A DNA stretch of 9,621 nt from NCBI GenBank assembly GCA_009776495.1, contig WRNS01000015.1:485-10105 (forward strand). The letters are read 5' to 3'. The position numbers were made by a program, and so were the translations under genes. The stretch is from Methanobrevibacter sp. Lineage in GTDB: Archaea > Methanobacteriota > Methanobacteria > Methanobacteriales > Methanobacteriaceae. Within the stretch, counting starts at the first letter, position 1. Each line of letters opens with the position of its first letter. Below are positions 1-6,072 of this stretch, piece after piece. The notes beneath the pieces are model-generated. The model was not told the DNA's origin. It did no database searches and worked only from the letters and a program-made list of their open reading frames with translations.

Positions 1-235
1 TTTTACTCTTAATAGTAACACTTTTACTAATAGTTAAATTAGTATTATCTAAACCTTTAAAAGTACCATCTAAAATAACAGTCCCACCAGAACCAGCAGC
101 AGTCAAACCCTTTTGAATGTTGCTATTTTTCGAATCCACATTAACTGTAGCTGCAGAAACTGCAGAAACAGTCAAAACCAATAAACCAATTATTAACAAT
201 GCAGAAAAAACAATTGACCTCTTATTAAAATTCAT
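1..235 (-). CDS. Adhesin-like secreted beta-helix protein, N-terminal part only
   Basis: Reading the minus strand from an ATG at 235 gives 78 codons that stay open to the window edge, so the gene is cut off at base 1. The product begins MNFNKRSIVF, has a hydrophobic core (about residues 8-27) and a likely signal peptidase site after SAVSA. The mature part contains GSGGTVILDGTFKG and then NLTISKSVTIKS. This matches the same region of the two complete beta-helix proteins in the window (SGDTIYLA..MFKG..IIIDKDLNFIG), the N-terminal cap of a pectate-lyase-like right-handed helix. AGGTG (plus-strand 241-245) lies 5 bases before the ATG and pairs with the archaeal 16S tail, which supports this start. 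It is likely a surface or secreted protein. Its full length, repeats and anchoring cannot be seen. The gene follows the GT2 gene ending at 653 on the same strand but has its own upstream region. Confidence 0.85.
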   Translation of the reverse strand, partial: MNFNKRSIVFSALLIIGLLVLTVSAVSAATVNVDSKNSNIQKGLTAAGSGGTVILDGTFKGLDNTNLTISKSVTIKSK

Positions 236-454
236 TTAAACACCTAAACATTAATTTCATTTTCATTTTTCACCTTTCAAACTTCTGTTATAATGAAATA
301 ATATTGGAAAATTTTTTTTTCTAAATATGTATTTGTTAAAAAAATTTCCTTTATTAATTATATAACCATGAGAATATTATAAATATGAATTATAATGATA
401 TTTTTTTATTATTAATATGATTTATTTCAATACTTTCTTATTTTATTACTAGAA

Positions 455-471
455 TATATAAACATTTCTTT
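455..471 (-). promoter_or_regulatory. Putative archaeal promoter (TATA/BRE) of the partial adhesin-like gene
   Basis: On the minus strand the sequence reads AAAGAAATG followed by TTTATATA (plus-strand 455-462), a near-ideal archaeal BRE plus TATA box. Transcription would start about 25 bases downstream, near 432-435, leaving a leader of roughly 200 bases before the ATG at 235. Weaker TATA-like stretches closer to the gene (for example around 378-385) cannot be excluded because the spacer is so AT-rich. Confidence 0.5.
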
Positions 472-591
472 TTCATGAAAACATTTCATTTTCATGAAAA
501 CTTTTCTTTTTTCTAAAAACATTTCATTTTCATGAAAACATTTCATTTTTCTAAAAACTTTTCTTTTTTCTAAAAACATTTCATTTTTCAG
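460..591. repeat. Seven-unit tandem array of 18-20 bp repeats with TTTTCATGAAAA palindromes
   Basis: The spacer 236-652 between two minus-strand genes holds seven back-to-back units, at about 460-477, 478-496, 497-514, 515-534, 535-552, 553-571 and 572-591. There are two variants: type A, AAAACATTTCATTTTCATG, and type B, AAAACTTTTCTTTTTTCT, with mixed forms. The 12-bp perfect palindrome TTTTCATGAAAA occurs at 470-481, 489-500 and 527-538, so palindrome starts are 19 and 38 bp apart. The array sits directly upstream of the TATA box for the adhesin-like gene, which suggests an operator or activator array rather than neutral satellite DNA. No protein is evident in it. Confidence 0.85.
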
Positions 592-620
592 CGAATAATC
601 TTTATAATATGATACTATTG

Positions 621-641
621 CAAATATTCAAATAATATTTG
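621..641 (-). other. 8-bp perfect hairpin just after the GT2 stop codon
   Basis: CAAATATT (621-628) and AATATTTG (634-641) form an 8-bp perfect inverted repeat with a 5-base loop, beginning 12 bases after the stop codon at 653. It could stabilise the 3' end or help termination. No T-run follows at once on the minus strand, so it is not a classical terminator; T-tracts come later inside the 19-bp array. Confidence 0.35.
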
Positions 642-652
642 AGAATGATTTT

Positions 653-2602
653 TCATGCTGTATCTACCACACAGGTATGTTCTGTTTTTACCCAATGCTG
701 TTCATTTCTTTTAATAATTCCTTTAAAAATTGGAACATAATATGTTAAGGAATAAATTAGTAAAATAGGAGTCCACAGTATATACTTATATTTTCCAGCT
801 CTGTGTAAGATAACTGAATATAATATCATATAAAATACTAACAAACTCACTAAAAATTCCCATGTAAATATTGGGAATGGTGTAATTGCATTGGGCAGAA
901 GAATGGTTGTAGCTATTAATATTATGTAACCTAAAAACAGGAACAAATTTAGTATTGGTTTTATTAAATAGAAAGCTACGTCAAATTGACGGAAACTTTT
1001 GTTTTTAAATGAACTAAATAAAAGCGGAACAAAATATTTCATACATGTATCTACATGTCCTTGCATCCACCTTGTTCTTTGTTTTATTGATTTTCCAATT
1101 TCTAATGGTTTTTCATCCAGTATTTTAGCTTCACTTTCCCAGCAGCAAGATTTATTTTTCTCAAGAACATATTTAGTAGTGAACAACAAGTCTTCTGTTA
1201 AAGATTCTCCTGATAAACCAATTTCTTCAAGTATGGATCTTTTAAATACCATACCTGTTCCTCCAAGCTGAGCACTTAATCCTAAAGGATTATGGGCCCT
1301 TTGAAAAATATCATTGGTTATCCAGTATGAAAGAGAGTATGAACGTGAAACCCATGTGTCATCAGGGTTTTTACATCCTAAGTATGCTTGGATTACTTCT
1401 TCACCATTGTTTAACTGAAAATTCATTTTGGTTAAAAACTCTTTATTGATTAAATTGTCTGCATCTAAGACTACATATGCATCATAATATTCTCCTTTAT
1501 TTAAATCATATTTTAAAGAGTTAAAAAACCATTCTAAAGCATATCCTTTTCCTATATTTATTTTATCATAACGCACCATTTTGATTGCATCGAATGATTC
1601 TACTACTTTGTCTGTTTCATCAGTACAATTGTCACAAATTACATAGGTGTCGTAAAATTCTTTACTATAATCCAAATCACTAATTGATTTTAATAGGTTT
1701 CCTACAACCTGTTCTTCATTATGGGCACAAATGATAACAGCAAACTTATTAAAATTCTTTCCAACTTCTATATTATTTTCATTGAATTTGTTTATATGCT
1801 TGATTTTATTTTTTATTTGAGAAAAAACATATAATAACGGATCATAAAACCAAAATACAAGGCTTATAACTTGTATTATTGTTAAAAACAGTGATAATAT
1901 TAACATAAATTCTTTTTGAGTTGTACAATATATTAAATAAGTTATTCCAATTAGAACAGATGATACTCCAATAATTCCCCACATTTGACTATAATTTAAC
2001 CCACTATTTAAATCAGGTTCTTTTGAGGATAGTGAATGCCCAATATAGCTAATTATTGCGAAAGAAAATATTATAAATAATATTATTAATTGAATTGGAG
2101 GATGAACTATTATTGGAATTGAAGGAACTATTAATGTTTGAATTAAAGGCTTAGTAATTGATTGGAATATATGTAAAAAAGGAACGATGGTATGAATTAA
2201 AGGCTTAGTGATTGATTGAACTATATAAATAGAAAAAGTAATTATCCTTTGAATCATAGGTTCAATAATTGAATGAGATATATAAATAGAAGAAACAATA
2301 ACCCTTTGAATCATAGGTTCAATAATTGATTGAGATATATAAATAGAAAAAACAATAACCCTTTGAATCATAGGCTTAATAACTGATTGAGATATATAAA
2401 TAGAAGAAACAATAACCCTTTGAATCATAGGCTTAATAATTGAATGAGATATATAAATAGAAGAAACAATAACCCTTTGAATCATAGGTTTAGCAATTGA
2501 TTGAAATGTTTGGATAGAAGGAATAATTATTTTGATAGAAGGAGTGATTATCATTCGATTTAAATGATAAATTATAATTTGAATTAATACAACATATTCC
2601 AT
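653..2602 (-). CDS. Membrane GT2 glycosyltransferase (EpsO/CESA-like) with N-terminal 19-residue repeats
   Basis: Predicted processive family 2 glycosyltransferase that would join sugars from nucleotide-sugar donors on the cytoplasmic face and feed a surface polysaccharide. The open frame extends to a TTG at 2620, but GGTGAGGGG lies between that TTG and an ATG at 2602, placed as a ribosome site for the ATG; I therefore start at 2602 (649 residues). Residues about 35-165 are seven 19-residue repeats (KPMIQRVIVSSIYISHSII type). Membrane segments follow near 169-190, 207-226 and 231-251. The GT domain spans about 287-512: AHNEE, DNCTDET (324-330), DAD (380-382), TED (469-471) and QRTRW (508-512), all intact. 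Three C-terminal membrane segments and a WVKTEH tail follow. The DNCTDxT form resembles the EpsO-like group, whose members are usually about 400 residues, so the first 165-250 residues are an addition. Substrate is unknown. Confidence 0.9.
   Translation of the reverse strand: MEYVVLIQIIIYHLNRMIITPSIKIIIPSIQTFQSIAKPMIQRVIVSSIYISHSIIKPMIQRVIVSSIYISQSVIKPMIQRVIVFSIYISQSIIEPMIQRVIVSSIYISHSIIEPMIQRIITFSIYIVQSITKPLIHTIVPFLHIFQSITKPLIQTLIVPSIPIIVHPPIQLIILFIIFSFAIISYIGHSLSSKEPDLNSGLNYSQMWGIIGVSSVLIGITYLIYCTTQKEFMLILSLFLTIIQVISLVFWFYDPLLYVFSQIKNKIKHINKFNENNIEVGKNFNKFAVIICAHNEEQVVGNLLKSISDLDYSKEFYDTYVICDNCTDETDKVVESFDAIKMVRYDKINIGKGYALEWFFNSLKYDLNKGEYYDAYVVLDADNLINKEFLTKMNFQLNNGEEVIQAYLGCKNPDDTWVSRSYSLSYWITNDIFQRAHNPLGLSAQLGGTGMVFKRSILEEIGLSGESLTEDLLFTTKYVLEKNKSCCWESEAKILDEKPLEIGKSIKQRTRWMQGHVDTCMKYFVPLLFSSFKNKSFRQFDVAFYLIKPILNLFLFLGYIILIATTILLPNAITPFPIFTWEFLVSLLVFYMILYSVILHRAGKYKYILWTPILLIYSLTYYVPIFKGIIKRNEQHWVKTEHTCVVDTA
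2140..2535 (-). repeat. 57-bp in-frame tandem repeat array inside the GT2 gene
   Basis: The plus-strand marker GAATCATAGG (or its variant GAATTAAAGG) begins at 2140, 2194, 2251, 2308, 2365, 2422 and 2479. Five steps are exactly 57 bp and the first is 54. Each unit encodes 19 (or 18) residues. The central copies are nearly identical at DNA level while both outer ends diverge, the usual pattern of expansion from the middle. All steps are multiples of three, so a gain or loss of copies would keep the reading frame. Confidence 0.93.
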
Positions 2603-2852
2603 TCTAATACCCCTCACCAATATAACTTTTTTCAGATTTTATCTGCTTTGAATTTCTTCAATAACTACCTTACATTTTTACTTCACTTTGCTAAGAATTA
2701 AATTATTGAAATTTCTAATAAGTTTACGATAATAACATTTGAGACCTAAATAATAAAAAAAGAACTGTTTCTAGCATACAATTTGGCATTACTCAAATAA
2801 TTAGAACATTTCCTAACTAACTCTTAACGTTACTATAGTATCATTATGGCAT

Positions 2853-2870
2853 AATATAAATGTTTTGGTT
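2853..2870 (-). promoter_or_regulatory. Putative promoter of the repeat-bearing GT2 gene
   Basis: The minus strand reads AACCAAAACA then TTTATATT (plus-strand 2853-2860), a fair BRE/TATA pair. The start would fall near 2830, next to a perfect 10-bp palindrome TACTATAGTA at 2831-2840. The implied leader of about 230 bases is long; I see no gene or clear RNA element in 2603-2850. The rest of the 2603-3088 spacer is AT-rich with the T-tract repeats described separately. Confidence 0.35.
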
Positions 2871-2966
2871 GAACATTCGTTTTAATATTAATTTTGATAA
2901 TTTTATATTACTTTGATAAAAAATATTGTTAAAAAATTTGAAAAATAATTAAAATTTTTAAAAAAA

Positions 2967-3065
2967 ATTAAAAAAAAATAGAAAAAATTACAAAAAATAG
3001 ATAAAATTATTAAAAAAAATAGAAAAAATTAATAAAAAATAGATAAAATTATTAAAAAAAATAAG
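2967..3065 (-). repeat. 42-bp A/T tandem repeats forming oligo-T tracts downstream of the beta-helix pair
   Basis: Two 42-bp copies (2967-3008 and 3009-3050) and a partial third (3051-3065) share the pattern ATTAAAAAAAATAGAAAAAA followed by an AAATAGATAAAATT end. On the minus strand each is a series of T6-T9 tracts. Archaeal RNA polymerase terminates at oligo-T runs, so this looks like a multi-site terminator for the genes at 3089-5787. Confidence 0.7.
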
Positions 3066-3069
3066 AAAT

Positions 3070-3090
3070 AAAAAGTGAAAAACACCTTTT
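3070..3090 (-). terminator. Stem-loop followed by T-rich sequence at the end of the beta-helix gene pair
   Basis: On the minus strand AAAAGGTG, a five-T loop and CACTTTTT can form an 8-bp stem with one G-U pair. It overlaps the stop codon at 3089-3091 and is followed by T-rich sequence (T8 and further tracts). This fits termination of the two-gene unit. A very similar hairpin sits at 9205-9223. Confidence 0.5.
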
Positions 3091-4495
3091 ATTTTTTAGT
3101 TGGTGAATTTGTATTAATATCTCTTTTCAAGTCTTTATCAGTAATTACTGTAAACTGTGAAACTATTACGTTTATACCAGCTTCATTTATAAGAATTTCT
3201 GCAAGACTTGGTCCATTATGAAAGACTAATGGAATGATAATAGAAACATCATTTGCATAAAAGTTGTATATATTGTTAGCAGCAACTTTAGCAGTATTTT
3301 TATCAAATACACATTCTGAAACTATTAAGTAATCACCATGATCATTGAAAATGGCACCAGCATGAAGACCTGCACTATTAAAAGTAAAGTATGTATCATG
3401 GATAACGGTTCTATCACCATGGAAAGTATAGAGAGCACCAGCACGAATACCTGCTTCATTTTTGTTAAAGTTACATTCAGTTACATGGAAATCATCCCCA
3501 TGATCATTGAAAACTGCGCCAGCATCATTAACAGCACTGTTAAAAGCAAATATACTATTATTTAAAAGAACTCTATCACCATGGAAAGTGAAAAGTGCTC
3601 CAGCACGGTAGTCGGCAGTATTTTTATCAAAACTACAAAGATTTACTATGAAATCATCACCATGTTCATTGTAGACAGCACCACCAGAATCTTTAGCTTT
3701 ATTCATAGTGAAACGACTTGTGCTTATAGTACACTTATCACCATGGAAAGTATGTACTGCACCACCAAATTTAACAGCTGTATTTTTAGTAAAGTAACAA
3801 TCGACTATTTGGAATGAGTCTGAATGTTCATTGAAAATAGCTCCACCACGATATTCGGCAGAATTAGTATCAAAAGTGGAGGATGCAATATTAAAATTGT
3901 ATCCATAGAAATTATAAACTGCTCCACCATCATTAGCTTTGTTAACAACGAATTCAGAGGATTTTATTTTAAAATCATGTCCAAAAGCGCTGAAAATAGC
4001 TCCACCACGATTAGTAGCTTTATTATTATCAAATGTACATTGATTTATAGAAACAGTAGCTCCATTATTATAGATGGCTCCACCATCACCAGTTACCGCA
4101 CCGTTTAAAAACATTATATTAGTAAAAGTCACTGTGCATCCTGGGAGAATGGTAAAAATTCTTCCTTTTGCTTCAGCATCAATTTTTGAAGATTGTTTAT
4201 TGTTTTTCCCAATAAAATTTAAATCTTTATCAATAATTATATTCCTATTTTTATCTCCTTTAAACATTCCAGTGGCCAAATAAATAGTATCACCAGAATT
4301 AGCTGTTGCTGTTACATTTAAAAGAGATTGTTTTTGACTTGCTTCAGTAGTTCCGATATTATTATCATTACCATTGGTGGCAACATAATAATCTGTAGCT
4401 GAAACAGCTGATGTAACTACGGTCATTATAGCTAAAGTTAAGACAATAATTGTCAACAAAGTATATTTACTTTTATTAACTTCCATTAACTTCAT
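3089..4495 (-). CDS. Secreted right-handed beta-helix protein with HGD ladder (468 aa)
   Basis: Sec-exported adhesin-like protein. A signal peptide covers residues 1-33 (core LLTIIVLTLAIMTVVTSA, cut near SAVSA), then TDYYVATNGNDNN and an N-terminal helix cap. From about 137 to 415 it is a run of 27-residue rungs with (G/A)GA(I/V/L)xN/T starts and xFxxNxA ends, the signature of polymorphic-membrane-protein/pectate-lyase-like beta-helices. HGD occurs at residues 251, 278, 305, 332, 359 and 386, exactly 27 apart. Rungs alternate between N(E/D)HGD(D/Y) and TFHGD(R/K), and Cys at 233, 287, 341 and 395 recurs every 54 residues. There is no C-terminal membrane helix, Ig-like array or wall-binding repeat, so it may be released or bound non-covalently. 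It lies 35 bp after its paralogue (4531-5787), probably in one transcript. Role as adhesin versus glycan-acting enzyme is undecided. Confidence 0.9.
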   Translation of the reverse strand: MKLMEVNKSKYTLLTIIVLTLAIMTVVTSAVSATDYYVATNGNDNNIGTTEASQKQSLLNVTATANSGDTIYLATGMFKGDKNRNIIIDKDLNFIGKNNKQSSKIDAEAKGRIFTILPGCTVTFTNIMFLNGAVTGDGGAIYNNGATVSINQCTFDNNKATNRGGAIFSAFGHDFKIKSSEFVVNKANDGGAVYNFYGYNFNIASSTFDTNSAEYRGGAIFNEHSDSFQIVDCYFTKNTAVKFGGAVHTFHGDKCTISTSRFTMNKAKDSGGAVYNEHGDDFIVNLCSFDKNTADYRAGALFTFHGDRVLLNNSIFAFNSAVNDAGAVFNDHGDDFHVTECNFNKNEAGIRAGALYTFHGDRTVIHDTYFTFNSAGLHAGAIFNDHGDYLIVSECVFDKNTAKVAANNIYNFYANDVSIIIPLVFHNGPSLAEILINEAGINVIVSQFTVITDKDLKRDINTNSPTKK

Positions 4496-4530
4496 TTTTT
4501 CACACTCTATTTAAATTATTTTATAATTGT

Positions 4531-5787
4531 TCACACTAATAAGTACCCAACAGTGATTTCATCAGGAATGGTAGTATAAATATCGATATAAATTAATCTA
4601 TACAAATCAGGGAAAATGATTGTTACATCACGAGACCATTCATTAAAGAGAAATTCTCCTGCACTCCACATCGCAATATTTCCAGATACTGTAGGTAAGA
4701 TTATATTAGCTCCAATTCCATGGAAGTTATAAAAAGCGCCTCCATAAAAAGCTTTATTTTTAGTGAATTCACATTTTTCGATAGTAATATCATTACCATG
4801 TTCATTGAAAATAGCTCCACCAAAACCAGCTGTATTTTCTATGAAAATGTTGTTGAAAAAGGTAACTCTGTCCCCCCAGAACGTATCAACAGCTCCTCCA
4901 TAAATTTCAGCAAAATTTTCTTCAAATTTACAGTTAGCTACTGTGAAGTCATTCCCATGTTCATTAAAAATAGCTCCACCAGAAGTGATAATAGCTTTGT
5001 TTAATTTGAATACACTATTAGATACAATAATTCTATCTGCGTAGAAAGTATAGAGAGCTCCACCACAGTTATTTGCAGTGTTTTCTGCAAATTCACAGGT
5101 ACATAGCGTCAGATCGTCACCATGATCATTGAAAACAGCACCACCAGAATTAGCAGCGTAATTTTTAGTAAATTGAGATTGTTCTATACTGAAGTGATTA
5201 CCGTAGAAATAGTAAACAGCTCCACCACTGCCTCCAGCAGTGTTTCCTTCGAATAGGGAGTTTTCTACTTTAACTCCATAAGTCCATTCATTGAAAACTG
5301 CTCCCCCACGATAATTTGCAGTATTTTTTTCAAATATACAATTATTGATTGTTAAGTATCCTCCTTGATTATAGATAGCCCCGCCATCATCAGCAAGTCC
5401 ATTTTTAAATGTAATGTTTACAAAACTTACTGTGAAATCAGGAAGGATTTTAAATATTCTTCCATTTTTTTCTGCATCAATTATTGTATTTTTCTTACTT
5501 TCACCAACAAAAGTTAAGCTTTTGTCTATAGTAATACCTTTGTTCTTCAAACCTTTATAAACCCCATCGGATAAATAAATTGTGTCACCAGAGCTAGCTG
5601 TGGTTGTTACATCACTAATTGATTGTTTAGATAGAGATGTATTTGAACCATCATTAGCATCGTTACCAGTAGGACTAACATAATAGTCAGTCGCTGCAAC
5701 GGCAGATACAGCTATTGCCATTGTAAGAAAAGCTACAATAAATATAGCTAAAAATGAATAATGACTTTTTTTAACAGTTTTTTTCAC
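4531..5787 (-). CDS. Secreted right-handed beta-helix protein (418 aa), paralogue of its downstream neighbour
   Basis: The start is a GTG at 5787, supported by GAGGG six bases upstream and by the Lys-rich start MKKTVKKSHYS of a signal peptide; the hydrophobic core runs to about residue 30 and the mature chain begins near TDYYVSPTGNDANDG. Residues about 135-390 are 26-28-residue beta-helix rungs with GGA(I/V/F) starts. Rungs alternate N(E/D)HG(D/N)D (His at 222, 277, 330) with TF(Y/W)(A/G)DR (249, 304), and Cys recurs in the first type (231, 286, 339). It shares the two-rung design of the 468-residue protein but has Tyr or Trp where that one has His, so the two have diverged in the ladder face. 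No C-terminal anchor is seen. It is likely the first gene of a two-gene unit. Proposed location is the cell surface or medium; the ligand is unknown. Confidence 0.9.
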   Translation of the reverse strand: MKKTVKKSHYSFLAIFIVAFLTMAIAVSAVAATDYYVSPTGNDANDGSNTSLSKQSISDVTTTASSGDTIYLSDGVYKGLKNKGITIDKSLTFVGESKKNTIIDAEKNGRIFKILPDFTVSFVNITFKNGLADDGGAIYNQGGYLTINNCIFEKNTANYRGGAVFNEWTYGVKVENSLFEGNTAGGSGGAVYYFYGNHFSIEQSQFTKNYAANSGGAVFNDHGDDLTLCTCEFAENTANNCGGALYTFYADRIIVSNSVFKLNKAIITSGGAIFNEHGNDFTVANCKFEENFAEIYGGAVDTFWGDRVTFFNNIFIENTAGFGGAIFNEHGNDITIEKCEFTKNKAFYGGAFYNFHGIGANIILPTVSGNIAMWSAGEFLFNEWSRDVTIIFPDLYRLIYIDIYTTIPDEITVGYLLV

Positions 5788-5824
5788 TTTTATCCCTCGT
5801 AATTATAATTTATTAATAGTGCAA

Positions 5825-5873
5825 GTATTTAACTTAATAATCCATTTAACGAATATTCATTTTAGTGAATATT
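5825..5873 (-). promoter_or_regulatory. Putative promoter and upstream palindrome for the beta-helix gene pair
   Basis: On the minus strand GTTAAATAC (5825-5833) is a possible TATA box; a start near 5803 would leave a short leader before the GAGGG ribosome site and the GTG at 5787. About 19 bp upstream of it lies an 8-bp perfect inverted repeat, AATATTCA (5852-5859) and TGAATATT (5866-5873) with a 6-base loop, placed where a regulator could contact the transcription machinery. TATA assignment in such AT-rich DNA is weak; the inverted repeat itself is plain. Confidence 0.4.
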
Positions 5874-5916
5874 TCTATTATTCCTCTTTTAACTTATTAA
5901 AATCGAATAAAAAAAC

Positions 5917-6008
5917 TAAATACTTGCCTTAAAATTCAAACTGTTTCTAAATTTCTTTTTTAAAATTATTTTAAAATTTATTTATTTAAATTTTAAGGCA
6001 AATATTTA
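5917..6008. repeat. 20-bp inverted repeat (19/20 match), third half copy at 5821-5831
   Basis: TAAATACTTGCCTTAAAATT at 5917-5936 is the reverse complement of 5989-6008 with one mismatch; the arms are 52 bp apart. The core GCAAGTATTTA appears once more, directly oriented, at 5821-5831, where it overlaps the proposed TATA box. All three copies fall in the 285-bp spacer between the GT2 gene ending at 6073 and the beta-helix gene starting at 5787. They may be binding sites for one regulator, or the arms may form a 3' stem for the GT2 transcript. Confidence 0.75.
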
Positions 6009-6072
6009 ATAATTATTCATGTTCATATTAATTATCCTCATATTAAATAGTGAATTAACCTCCTTTAATGGT

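Noticed and set aside
460..591. CRISPR array or leader
   Set aside because: Units of 18-20 bp are contiguous without spacers, and no cas gene is present.
999..1271. Plus-strand open frame of 90 codons
   Set aside because: It lies antisense within the catalytic part of the GT2 gene, whose minus-strand frame has intact DAD, TED and QRTRW motifs. No ribosome site or promoter supports the plus-strand frame.
2140..2535. CRISPR array
   Set aside because: The 57-bp repeats are directly adjacent with no unique spacers and encode a continuous 19-residue protein repeat.
3338..4283. Four plus-strand open frames inside the 468-residue beta-helix gene
   Set aside because: They are shadows created by the repeated codon pattern of the beta-helix rungs on the minus strand. 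Their Ser/Ile/Thr-rich products repeat with the same period as the real gene.
4720..5004. Plus-strand open frame of 94 codons
   Set aside because: Antisense shadow of the repetitive 418-residue beta-helix gene, with the same repeat-derived composition.
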